Assembly: GCF_000935045.1 (NCBI RefSeq)
Contig: NZ_JYKS01000024.1
Span: 80,463-144,462 of the forward strand
Source: Pseudomonas sp. 10-1B
GTDB taxonomy: Bacteria; Pseudomonadota; Gammaproteobacteria; Pseudomonadales; Pseudomonadaceae
Direction of reading: 5' to 3'
DNA length: 64,000 nt
Shown here: one piece after another, positions 50,552 to 58,238 of the stretch
Position numbering within the stretch: position 1 is the stretch's first letter
How the letters are laid out: each line of letters starts with the position of its first letter
Position numbers and translations under genes: made by a program
Notes under the pieces: generated by a model
The model's input: only the letters and a program-made list of their open reading frames with translations
What the model was told of the DNA's origin: nothing
Databases searched by the model: none

Positions 50552-51310
50552 ATGTCAGGTAAATTCATTGATCAGGTTGCGGTAGTGACGGGTGGGTCCA
50601 CCGGCATCGGATTTGCAATTGCCCAAGGCCTGATTGCAGAGGGCGCCAAGCGTGTTTACATCACCGCACGGTCGAAAGCTACATTGGAGGCGGCGATCGA
50701 AAAGCTGGGTGAAAAAGCTGTTGCGGTCCTCTCCGATGTTTCGCAGCAAGCCGATTTGAATCGGCTCAAGGCAACGGTCGAAGCCCGGGACGGTCAGCTG
50801 GATGCGGTGTTCGCCAACGCAGGGATCTGCGAAAAAAACCCAGTGGGCGAGACCAGCGAGGCCGCTTACTACAATACGTTCGATATCAACGTCAAAGGCG
50901 TCTTTTTTAGCGTGCAGACGCTGTTGCCATTGCTGAAGGACGGCGCCTCCATCGTCTTGACCGCTTCGATTTGTTCCAGCAACGGCATGGAAGGGCTGAG
51001 CCTCTACAATGCCTCCAAGGCAGCGGTGCGCTCCTTCGCACGCACGTGGGCGAACGAGCTCAAAGGCCGCAAGATCCGCGCGAATGTATTGAGCCCTGGG
51101 TTCACTCGGACCCCGCTGATGGATAACAGCCTGAAGCTGAATGAAAGCGAGATCGCTGCGTTGCGCCAACACGTCGAGCAGATCACCCCGCTGGGTTACA
51201 TGGCTCAGCCTGAAGAAGTCGCAAGTTCCGCACTGTTCCTTGCCTCCTCCGATGCCAGGTATGTCAATGGCGTGGAGTTGATGGTGGACGGCGGACTGTC
51301 GCAAATCTGA
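50552..51310 (+). CDS. SDR-family NAD(P)-dependent oxidoreductase
   Basis: The 252-residue classical short-chain dehydrogenase has the cofactor motif TGGSTGIG (13-20), NAG (89-91) and catalytic triad S139, Y152, K156 (LYNASK). SPGFTRTPL follows the active site, and the C-terminal NGVELMVDGG is typical. Absence of an acidic residue after strand 2 (ITARSKATLEAA, with Arg) favours NADP(H). It is the first island gene, with GAGGAG before ATG 50552, and is followed by a hairpin, a SnoaL-like protein and a flavodoxin-fold reductase on the same strand. The substrate is unknown. Confidence 0.88.
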   Translation: MSGKFIDQVAVVTGGSTGIGFAIAQGLIAEGAKRVYITARSKATLEAAIEKLGEKAVAVLSDVSQQADLNRLKATVEARDGQLDAVFANAGICEKNPVGETSEAAYYNTFDINVKGVFFSVQTLLPLLKDGASIVLTASICSSNGMEGLSLYNASKAAVRSFARTWANELKGRKIRANVLSPGFTRTPLMDNSLKLNESEIAALRQHVEQITPLGYMAQPEEVASSALFLASSDARYVNGVELMVDGGLSQI

Positions 51311-51332
51311 ATTCTTCTTTACCCCCCCCCAT

Positions 51333-51352
51333 GCAGCCCCTCTTGGGGCTGC
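51333..51352 (+). terminator. Hairpin between SDR and SnoaL-like genes
   Basis: GCAGCCCC-TCTT-GGGGCTGC is followed by TTCGCTTT. The T-run is poor, so it may only attenuate transcription into the next gene. A run of nine C residues stands just before it (51322-51330). Confidence 0.6.
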
Positions 51353-51395
51353 TTCGCTTTGCACTGGGCCGATGCCTATCTCACAGGAGCAACGC

Positions 51396-51878
51396 ATGAA
51401 CATCGAAGCACTGAACGCGCGAATGGATGCTTTGGAAAGCCGCGCCGCCATCGAGACGTTGATCGCCGCTTATGCAAATGCATTCGACCGCATCGACGTA
51501 GAGCTTTTACAGCGCATCTGGCATGCAGATTCGACGCTGGATCTCCCGGGTTTCGGTAGCGCGGTGAACCGCGACGAGATACTGATCATGGCTGCAAACA
51601 GCTGGCGGCAGATGCCGCATATGCACCACTGGATGGCCAACCCCTTGATCGAGATCGAGGGCGACAGCGCATGGGGCACCGTAGCGGCGGACTGCCTGTT
51701 CTACGACGTCGATAAAGGCCCTGTACAAGTCAGTGGGCTGTATCACGACAGGTATGAACGTCGTGACGGCAAGTGGGCTTTTTTGTCGAGGCGCTTTGAA
51801 CTTCACTTCCTGACCCCGCTGAGCGATTGGGTGCCGATTGCTGGCGAGGAGTCGTACTTGCTGGCACCTGTGAGTTGA
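51396..51878 (+). CDS. SnoaL-like / NTF2-fold protein
   Basis: The 160-residue cone-fold protein of the SnoaL_4 type is related to scytalone dehydratase, LinA-like dehydrochlorinase and ring-dioxygenase small subunits. Candidate catalytic residues of that group are present: D31 in AYANAFDRID and the His cluster H75, H77, H78 in MPHMHHWMANPLIEIEGDSA. Such proteins act as dehydratases, cyclases or isomerases on small hydrophobic substrates. AGGAG precedes ATG 51396. The gene ends 12 bases before the reductase gene, so they are co-transcribed. Substrate unknown. Confidence 0.8.
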   Translation: MNIEALNARMDALESRAAIETLIAAYANAFDRIDVELLQRIWHADSTLDLPGFGSAVNRDEILIMAANSWRQMPHMHHWMANPLIEIEGDSAWGTVAADCLFYDVDKGPVQVSGLYHDRYERRDGKWAFLSRRFELHFLTPLSDWVPIAGEESYLLAPVS

Positions 51879-51890
51879 TGGAGATAGCTG

Positions 51891-52550
51891 ATGAACTTGT
51901 TGACCGTTTTTGCGCATCCATTCACCGATAAATACCCCGCCGCTGTGATGAGGGCGTTCCACGCACCCTTTCTTGAGGCCGGTCACTGCATCGATGTGCT
52001 GGACTTGCATCGTGAAGGTTTCGACCCACGGTTCACTGCGCAAGACCATGCGCATTTTTGGGGTGCTGCTGTTTCGCCAGAGATCGCGGCGATGCACCGT
52101 AGAGTGGAAAAGGCCGAGCGTTTGGCGTTCGTTTTTCCGGTGTACTGGTGGAGCATGCCGGCTTTGATGAAAGGCTGGATCGAGCGGGTGTTCACAGGGG
52201 GCTGGGCTTACCAATTTGGGGATGGCGTGGAAGACCGCGGCAAAAAGCCTCTGTCGTCGTTGCTGGGTAATGTGCCGACGACGCTGATCGGTATTGCCGG
52301 AGCCAGCCAACGAACCTACGAGAAATACGGCTACGACCAGGCGATGCGCACTCAGCTCGACGTGGGTATTTTCGCGTACTGCGGAATAACGGATGTGCAA
52401 AGCCACCTGATCTACGACGCCGAGGGGGATCACAATGCCCCAATACGTGAACAAGGCCTCCAACAGGCTCACGACATCGGCTCGACGTTCCTGTCGGAAC
52501 ACCGTGTCATTCGCAACGCGAAGGAGGACCACCTCAGGGCGCGGCGGTGA
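51891..52550 (+). CDS. Flavodoxin-fold NAD(P)H oxidoreductase (NQO/KefF-like)
   Basis: The 219-residue protein begins MNLLTVFAHPFTDKYPAAV and contains FVFPVYWWSMPALMKGWIER then VFTGGWAYQF, the FMN/FAD and dimer-interface pattern of NQO1, MdaB and KefF relatives. These reduce quinones or other electrophiles by two electrons using NAD(P)H. GGAGAT precedes the ATG. It is the third gene of the SDR - SnoaL-like - reductase cluster and convergent with a LysR regulator gene. Its product may detoxify or process a quinone handled by the upstream enzymes, but this is inferred from neighbours only. Confidence 0.85.
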   Translation: MNLLTVFAHPFTDKYPAAVMRAFHAPFLEAGHCIDVLDLHREGFDPRFTAQDHAHFWGAAVSPEIAAMHRRVEKAERLAFVFPVYWWSMPALMKGWIERVFTGGWAYQFGDGVEDRGKKPLSSLLGNVPTTLIGIAGASQRTYEKYGYDQAMRTQLDVGIFAYCGITDVQSHLIYDAEGDHNAPIREQGLQQAHDIGSTFLSEHRVIRNAKEDHLRARR

Positions 52551-52671
52551 CGCCGGGTGCTTCAGATGCCACTGAACAGGCGCATGATATCGCTGCGCTG
52601 TGGCGACTTGCGCAAGCCCCTCGATCGTCCAGGGTGCCGTTGGCTTGAGGGATGGCGTCATGACTTGCCGG

Positions 52672-53523
52672 TCATGAGCCCAGCATGTCGCCCGCCAGAT
52701 CGGCCAGGGCGCGAAGCCGATCCATCTGCCGCATGTCATGGTGGTAGCCCATCCAGATATCACGTCCCGGCGGCTGACCACCGATGTCCAGCAATTGCAA
52801 ATGAGCCAGCTTATCGCCGAGGGGGCGCGGTAACACCGCAATCCCCAGCCCCATGCCGCACATCTGGGCCTGGACGGTACGGCTGCTGCTGGTGAACACG
52901 GCCCTGGCTCGGGGAAACAGTTCTTGCAACCAGAGCACGTCGGGGTAGTGGGCCTGGGCGGTATTCATTGTGATCAGGCCAAGCCCCTCACCCCCTTGCG
53001 CCGGAGCGAACGGCAGGTGTGCGGCGCTGTACAGGCCATAGCTCATCGTCATCAACCGGCGCTGCACGATGTCTGGTTCGGTGAACGGCACGATGCGAAA
53101 GGCGATATCGGCATCGCGACGTGCCAGGTCGAACAGGCGATGCCCGGCGATCACCTCCGGCACGATCAGGGGATGGCGTTGGAGCAATTCATTGAGCACC
53201 GGGGCCAGCACGTAGCTGGCGAACCAGTCTGCCGAAGAGATGCGCAGTAATCCTTCCGGTTGGTCGCTGTCGCCTGCGATGTGCCGCTCGATGGCTAGGG
53301 CAGTATGTTCCATTTCCTGCGCCAGGCGCAGGATCTTGTCACCGCTGTCGGTCAGAACAAGGCCCTGTCCGACGCGGCGAAAAAACACCTGTCCGCTGGC
53401 CTGTTCGAGTGCATTGAGCCGCCGCCCTACTGTGGGATGGCTAACCCCTAGTTGTTTCGCCGCAGCGCCCAATGAGCCGGTGCGGACAATTGCCAGGAAA
53501 ACGCGCATGTCGTTCCAGTCCAT
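52672..53523 (-). CDS. LysR-family transcriptional regulator
   Basis: The 283-residue regulator starts MDWNDMRVFLAIVRTGSLGA, with the HTH at about residues 15-40 (AAAKQLGVSHPTVGRRLNAL) and a periplasmic-binding-like effector domain after residue 90 (GLLRISSADWFASYVLAPVL). GAGGTG stands right before ATG 53523. The gene is divergent from the dehydrogenase-like gene at 53643 with a 119-base shared region, the classic arrangement for a LysR target. It could also act on the convergent reductase cluster. The effector is unknown. Confidence 0.87.
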   Translation of the reverse strand: MDWNDMRVFLAIVRTGSLGAAAKQLGVSHPTVGRRLNALEQASGQVFFRRVGQGLVLTDSGDKILRLAQEMEHTALAIERHIAGDSDQPEGLLRISSADWFASYVLAPVLNELLQRHPLIVPEVIAGHRLFDLARRDADIAFRIVPFTEPDIVQRRLMTMSYGLYSAAHLPFAPAQGGEGLGLITMNTAQAHYPDVLWLQELFPRARAVFTSSSRTVQAQMCGMGLGIAVLPRPLGDKLAHLQLLDIGGQPPGRDIWMGYHHDMRQMDRLRALADLAGDMLGS

Positions 53524-53642
53524 GACGCACCTCGCACAAATATGAACAGCGAAGATGCAGCAATGACACTCCCGTCGCAACCCCTTCAGCGCCAGAGTGA
53601 ACCTGATAGGCCCGTATCGCGGGCCGGGCTAGGAGATCTCTA

Positions 53643-54509
53643 ATGAATATTGGTTTTGTGGGTGTCGGCAGCATGGCGCGGGCGATGATTCCGCTGTTGC
53701 TGCAGGCAGGTTATCGAGTGAGCGCTTGGAACCGTAGTGCCGACGCAGTTTCGGGCCTGGGCCCGGTCCGCGTGCTGCCATCGGCGTCGGCTGCTTTGCA
53801 GGCACCTGTGGTCATCAGCATGCTGGCCGACGATAACGCGGTGCGCGAGGTATTGCTGGCCCCAGGCGTGTTGGAGGGGGCGGTTAAAGGTTGCATTCAT
53901 ATTGTGATGTCGACGCTTTCGCCGGCGCTGATCGAGCAATTGACGGGGCAGCACCAGGCGCTGGGGCTTGGCCTGATCGCGGCTCCGGTTTTCGGCATCC
54001 CTGCCGTGGCTGCCAGGGGCGAACTGAATATCCTGGCGGCAGGAGACCCTGCAGCGATCGAGCAGGTACAGCCTGTGCTCGATGTGCTCGGCAAACGTAC
54101 CTGGCGTCTCGGTGAGCAACCGGTGCACGGCTGTATCGCCAAGATCGCGGGCAACATGATGATCAGTCAGGCCATCGAGGCCTTGGCCGAAGCCAGTCAT
54201 CTCACCGAGCGCTATGGCCTGAGTGCTTCAGCGTTCATCGACGTAGTCACGCAAACGGTATTTGCATGCCCGAGCTACCAGCGCTATGGGCGCAATATTG
54301 TCAACGGCGACTATGCACCCGGGTTCAAGCTTGCATTGGGGCTCAAGGACGTCGACCTTGCCTTGAACGCTGGCCAGGTGCAGGGGCTTTCGTTGCCAGC
54401 AGCCCATGTGGTACGTAGCAGAATGAAAGCAGCCATGGAAAAAGGTTTGGGCAGCCAGGATTGGTCGGTGCTGGCAGCGGTGGCCGACAGTGTCCCTTCG
54501 CTGCCGTGA
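53643..54509 (+). CDS. NAD(P)-binding oxidoreductase of the beta-hydroxyacid dehydrogenase family
   Basis: The 288-residue protein has an N-terminal Rossmann domain (GFVGVGSMARAMIPLLLQAG) with Arg in SAWNRS favouring NADP(H), and an all-helical C-terminal domain with the family lysine in HGCIAKIAGNMMISQAIEAL. Members include 3-hydroxyisobutyrate dehydrogenase, tartronate semialdehyde reductase, glyoxylate/succinic semialdehyde reductase and some imine reductases. The usual N-terminal GLGxMG reads GVGSMA. GGAGA precedes the ATG. Likely controlled by the divergent LysR gene. Substrate unknown. Confidence 0.83.
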   Translation: MNIGFVGVGSMARAMIPLLLQAGYRVSAWNRSADAVSGLGPVRVLPSASAALQAPVVISMLADDNAVREVLLAPGVLEGAVKGCIHIVMSTLSPALIEQLTGQHQALGLGLIAAPVFGIPAVAARGELNILAAGDPAAIEQVQPVLDVLGKRTWRLGEQPVHGCIAKIAGNMMISQAIEALAEASHLTERYGLSASAFIDVVTQTVFACPSYQRYGRNIVNGDYAPGFKLALGLKDVDLALNAGQVQGLSLPAAHVVRSRMKAAMEKGLGSQDWSVLAAVADSVPSLP

Positions 54510-54588
54510 GGTGGGCTGGCGCCGAGCGGGCCATCTGCTGCGTGAGGGCCGCTAAACTTGGCCCTCCTGCCTGCCGCTTTTGTGGCGA

Positions 54589-55245
54589 TCATTCGGTGTA
54601 AGCAATCCCCAAGGCCTTGCACAGGGCCTGCATCTGGGGTGTCAGATTGCTTTTGAGCAATGGTTCGAGCAGGCTGGCCCGTTCATAGTGCTTGGTATAG
54701 ATCGCTTCGGTGACATGCTGCGGCTCGTCATGCTGGTTGAGCTCAATATCCGAAAACTGGACTACCCCAACCGGGTTGAATCCTGCGCGCTCCATCATTT
54801 GTTGCATGCCTCTGGACTTGGTCGTCACATAGCCCCACGCCATGGCGATATCCAGCTTGTTCGCCAAGGCATCGATTGCATAGCCTGCGAACAGCGTTGC
54901 CCCGGTGCCTCGGTGTTCCGGGGCGCACACGCCAAACTTGTTGAACAGGGTGCGATTGGCCGGGTTTATCTCGATGCACATGGCACAGATCATTTCACCC
55001 TCATGCACGCCCACATAAACAATGGTGTGTTTGTCGGGTTCGCCGGCCAGGGACACATTCTGCAGGTAGTAGTCGGGATCGCTGAAAACCTTTCCCTGGC
55101 CTACGCTGACGTCGGGGTGCCACGCCTTCACCCGTTCGGTCAGGCGTTCGACATCGCTGCGTGCAAGTTGCCGGTAGCTGTACTGGGGTGGGGTAACAGT
55201 GTTTTTGGGTAGTTCGTTCAGTTCTGGCCAGATTCGGTCGTGCAT
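54589..55245 (-). CDS. GNAT-family N-acetyltransferase
   Basis: The 218-residue protein has a GNAT core at about residues 75-155. The acetyl-CoA-binding motif is APEHRGTGATLFAGYAIDAL, preceded by ICAMCIEINPANRT. The N-terminal 70 residues are an extra helical segment, and the C-terminus is also extended, so it is larger than a minimal GNAT. The substrate may be an amine-containing drug, metabolite or protein. Its start overlaps the end of the upstream DHA2 transporter gene by 28 bases, so the two are translated together. GAGGTG precedes the ATG. Confidence 0.8.
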   Translation of the reverse strand: MHDRIWPELNELPKNTVTPPQYSYRQLARSDVERLTERVKAWHPDVSVGQGKVFSDPDYYLQNVSLAGEPDKHTIVYVGVHEGEMICAMCIEINPANRTLFNKFGVCAPEHRGTGATLFAGYAIDALANKLDIAMAWGYVTTKSRGMQQMMERAGFNPVGVVQFSDIELNQHDEPQHVTEAIYTKHYERASLLEPLLKSNLTPQMQALCKALGIAYTE

Positions 55246-56732
55246 GGTTCACCTCGCTTAAGGTTTTTTGGACAAGGGGTGGCGCTGCTCTCGGCGGGCA
55301 ATGACGCAGATGGACGTGACTGGCGGGCTAGCATGGCGCTTAACCCCGCACCCGCGGCAAGGCAGCTGGCAATGCAGAGCAAAGCGACGGTGAATGCGTG
55401 AGCGATGGCTGCTTCATCGTGTCGGGCGCCGAGCAGCGTGTAGAAGACCCCGCCGATCACGGCAACGCTCAGTGCGGTGCTTAGTTGTAGCGTTGAACTG
55501 GCGATGCCGGCGATCATCCCCGAAAGGCCTGGGGCGACGCGGCTGGTGATCATGCGCATCAATGTCGGTAGCGCCAGCCCTTGCCCGAAACCTATAAAGA
55601 ACAGGGGCAGGGTGAGTTGCCCTGATGGGGTGTACGGGTGAGTCGGTGTTATCGTCACCAGCCAGGCCAAAGCCAGCAGCCCAAGTACTTCCAGCCCCAT
55701 GCCGAACGGGTTGACGTACGCACCTAGGAGGCGTTTGCACGGAGTTGTCGACAGTGGCCCCAGCAAGAAGCCCACACCGAATGGCAGGAACATCAACCCC
55801 GCGCTGAGTGCGCTGGCATGCAGGGCGCCCTGGAGGTAGATCGACAACAGCAGGAAAAACGCGCCGATCATGTAGAACGACAGGGCGACCAATAGCGCGC
55901 AGCCTAAGCCCGGCGTCTGCAGCGCGATCGGATTGAGCAGCGGTGCGCCGCCAGCCTGGTGCAGGCGCGTTTCGTAACGCCAGAACTGCATCGCCAATAT
56001 CGGAGCCGCCAGCAACGTCAACCAGGACCATAGCGGCCAACCCGCCTCACGGCCTTCGATCAGGGGCACGATGAGCGCACCGAGGGTCAATACCGACAGC
56101 AGCGTGCCCAGCAGGTCGAGTTTGCTTGCCTGCCGTGCACGGGTTTCTCTGAGCAGCGGGACGCCGAACAGGGTGGCCAGCAGCACGATAGGTAGGTTGA
56201 CCAGGAAGATCGCTCGCCAGCCCAGGCCCATGACATCGAGCGAAATCAGCACGCCCCCCAACGCCTGGCCCACCACCGAGGCCAAACCGAAGACGGCGCC
56301 GTAGATGCTCAATGCCAAGGGTTTTTCGGACTCTGGGAAGATCGCTTGCACCGACGCAAGCGCCTGCGGGGCCATGATTGCCGCAGTCAGCCCCTGCAGC
56401 GCACGGCCGGCGACCAATACCCAGGGAGATGTCGCAAGCCCGCACATTGCCGAGGCTGCAGCGAAGCCGATCAAGCCGAGAAAAAACATCCGGCCGCGCC
56501 CATAGAGATCGCCCAGGCGTCCCCCCGTGATCAGCGTCACGGCATACAGCCCTGCATAGGACGAAATGACCAGTTGCTCGGCAGAAGCAGCGGTGCCCAA
56601 ATCCTCTTGGATCGACGGCAGCGCGACATTGACGATGAAGAAATCCAGAGGCGGCAGAAACGCCCCCACCAGTAGGATCACGAACATCGCCCACCGGCGT
56701 CGTTCGATTGGGAGTGCTTCAAGGTTTGACAT
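55218..56732 (-). CDS. DHA2-family MFS efflux transporter (EmrB/QacA type)
   Basis: The 504-residue inner-membrane transporter has about 14 predicted helices. Motif A (GGRLGDLYGRGRM) is in the loop after helix 2, and motif C (GLASVVGQALGGVLIS) in helix 5 marks a drug:proton antiporter. It begins MSNLEALPIERRRWAMFVIL. ATG 56732 has AGAGGA upstream; 13 in-frame codons before it were not used. It overlaps the GNAT acetyltransferase gene, a pairing that could modify and export the same compound. No membrane-fusion partner gene is next to it. Confidence 0.88.
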   Translation of the reverse strand: MSNLEALPIERRRWAMFVILLVGAFLPPLDFFIVNVALPSIQEDLGTAASAEQLVISSYAGLYAVTLITGGRLGDLYGRGRMFFLGLIGFAAASAMCGLATSPWVLVAGRALQGLTAAIMAPQALASVQAIFPESEKPLALSIYGAVFGLASVVGQALGGVLISLDVMGLGWRAIFLVNLPIVLLATLFGVPLLRETRARQASKLDLLGTLLSVLTLGALIVPLIEGREAGWPLWSWLTLLAAPILAMQFWRYETRLHQAGGAPLLNPIALQTPGLGCALLVALSFYMIGAFFLLLSIYLQGALHASALSAGLMFLPFGVGFLLGPLSTTPCKRLLGAYVNPFGMGLEVLGLLALAWLVTITPTHPYTPSGQLTLPLFFIGFGQGLALPTLMRMITSRVAPGLSGMIAGIASSTLQLSTALSVAVIGGVFYTLLGARHDEAAIAHAFTVALLCIASCLAAGAGLSAMLARQSRPSASLPAESSATPCPKNLKRGEPCTTESGQN

Positions 56733-56979
56733 GCACAGTGATCCTCTTCGGAAACAGCAGTTCTCACGCACTGGGTGAGGGAAAGTGGCACGGCCTCGGT
56801 GCTATTGAGCTGGCACCTGGGGGTGCCGGAAAGTGTGTGTGTTCGCTGGCCTTGCAGGTACTGCCATTTTTGTACATGCGGCGTTCATGCATGTGGGGGG
56901 CGACAACGCATAGCTCGCCCGTGGCCCTAATCAGTGCCTCATGTAGCGTTCCAGCAGCGCGCTGTCGCTGCTGCGGCGC

Positions 56980-57297
56980 TCAGCCCTGCGAAGGTGAGGC
57001 GTCGTTGTCAGCGGCGATCTGTCGATGGCGCTGGACCACTTCGCTGATGATGAACGTCATCAACTTCTCGACGAATACCTTGTCGATGCAGGCCTGCTCG
57101 GCAAGTGTCGTCAGTCGCTGGTACTGCTGCTTTTCCCTGGCTTGGTCAACCGCTTGCAATCGATAGCGCGCCTTCAACGCACCGACCCGATCGGTGCAGC
57201 GGAAGCGCTCAGCGAGGATGTGGACGAGTGCCGCATCAATATTGTCGATGGTCTGGCGAAGGGATGACAGCTGGCTAGTGGCCTCAGGAGTAACCAT
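56980..57297 (-). CDS. Stand-alone chorismate mutase (AroQ class)
   Basis: The 105-residue protein is an all-helical AroQ chorismate mutase. Every active-site residue of the E. coli enzyme has a counterpart: R14, R31, K42, D51, R54, E55, S85 and Q89 (E. coli R11, R28, K39, D48, R51, E52, S84, Q88). It should convert chorismate to prephenate in the cytoplasm; no signal peptide is present. It is not fused to prephenate dehydratase or dehydrogenase, unlike the housekeeping enzyme. GAGGAAGC precedes the ATG. It is divergent from the TetR gene, with two operator-like palindromes between them. Confidence 0.85.
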   Translation of the reverse strand: MVTPEATSQLSSLRQTIDNIDAALVHILAERFRCTDRVGALKARYRLQAVDQAREKQQYQRLTTLAEQACIDKVFVEKLMTFIISEVVQRHRQIAADNDASPSQG

Positions 57298-57329
57298 GAT
57301 GCTTCCTCGGACTTGGTGGTGTTTTCCAA

Positions 57330-57413
57330 CCTACTAGAAGGTAGGCTTAGATGCAAATAATGGCTTAATGCCGGGATGTGGCTGTGTTGACGGGTTACCT
57401 ATCAGAAGGTAGG
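57330..57413. promoter_or_regulatory. Two TetR-type operators between chorismate mutase and tetR genes
   Basis: CCTACTAGAAGGTAGG (57330-57345) and CCTATCAGAAGGTAGG (57398-57413) are near-identical palindromic sites, 68 bases apart. The first lies 33 bases before the chorismate mutase start and the second 9 bases before the tetR start. A third version lies before the membrane-protein genes at 58117. Confidence 0.8.
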
Positions 57414-57421
57414 GTGGCGCA

Positions 57422-58003
57422 ATGACCACTCATTCCAGCACTTATTTCGAAATCCTGAGCTGCGCTCGATCCTTGATCATTGCCGGCGGCTATAGCGGTT
57501 TCAGTTATGCGGACATCTCCGAGTACGTGGGTATCCGCAAGGCCAGCATCCACCATCATTTCCCGACCAAGGTCGATCTTGTGTGCGCCCTGGTGGCCCA
57601 ATATCGGCAAGAGGCAGAGGCCGGCATGGCGCACCTCGAGCGTTCGTTCGCAGACCCTGCCGATCAACTGCGTGCCTACACCGGTTATTGGCTCGAGTGC
57701 ATTGGCGACGCGACCAAGGGCTATTGTGTGTGTGCACTGTTGGCAACCCAGATTCCGGTATTGCCGGATGAAATCGTGGTGCAGGTCAGGGCGCACTTCC
57801 AGGCCTTGTCCGCCTGGCTGACATCCGTATTCGAATGTGGGTCGAGGCAAGGTTGCTTTGTGCTGAGGAGCGATGCTCGTGGCGAAGCGGAGACATTCAT
57901 GGCCACTGTCCATGGTGCAATGCTTTCAGCCCGTGCCTACGGCGACCCGGCCATATTCGGTGCTATCACTCAGCCGTTGATCGAAAGCCTCATCACCTCG
58001 TAG
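57422..58003 (+). CDS. TetR-family transcriptional regulator
   Basis: The 193-residue regulator has an N-terminal HTH (about 5-50: FSYADISEYVGIRKASIHHH then FPTKVDLV) and a C-terminal ligand domain with the YCVCALLATQ stretch near residue 105, typical of the AcuR/NemR-like branch that has a Cys there. The Cys residues (C101, C103 and others) could sense electrophiles, but this is inference. Three copies of one palindrome flank the gene, so it should repress itself, the chorismate mutase gene and the downstream membrane genes. Confidence 0.85.
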   Translation: MTTHSSTYFEILSCARSLIIAGGYSGFSYADISEYVGIRKASIHHHFPTKVDLVCALVAQYRQEAEAGMAHLERSFADPADQLRAYTGYWLECIGDATKGYCVCALLATQIPVLPDEIVVQVRAHFQALSAWLTSVFECGSRQGCFVLRSDARGEAETFMATVHGAMLSARAYGDPAIFGAITQPLIESLITS

Positions 58004-58102
58004 TGATGAAAACGGTCGTTGTGTTTTGCCCTTAGCTATTCCTGGCAATAGCGAACTACCCAGAGGCGACTGAGCAACGGCATAACCGGCGAGGGAAAGT
58101 AT

Positions 58103-58131
58103 TTGACAGTCAGTCTACCTACTAGTAGGTT
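58103..58131 (+). promoter_or_regulatory. Promoter with embedded TetR operator before membrane-protein genes
   Basis: TTGACA (58103-58108), 17 bases and TAGGTT (58126-58131) form a promoter. The perfect palindrome ACCTACTAGTAGGT (58117-58130) fills the spacer and -10. A repressor there would block RNA polymerase. It is the most symmetric of the three sites in this region. Confidence 0.75.
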
Positions 58132-58238
58132 TGTAGTGTGCATAGTCTGTATGATTGGTGTCTGGCGCAGCGGTTCGCGTTTATTAGTCACCAACCCCTT
58201 AGCTGGTAATCCCTTTTTGTCGGGCCAGGAGTGTACTG

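Noticed and set aside
51507..52841. A 444-codon minus-strand frame under the SnoaL-like and reductase genes
   Set aside because: It overlaps three supported genes, has no recognisable motif, and its residue mix is that of an antisense frame.
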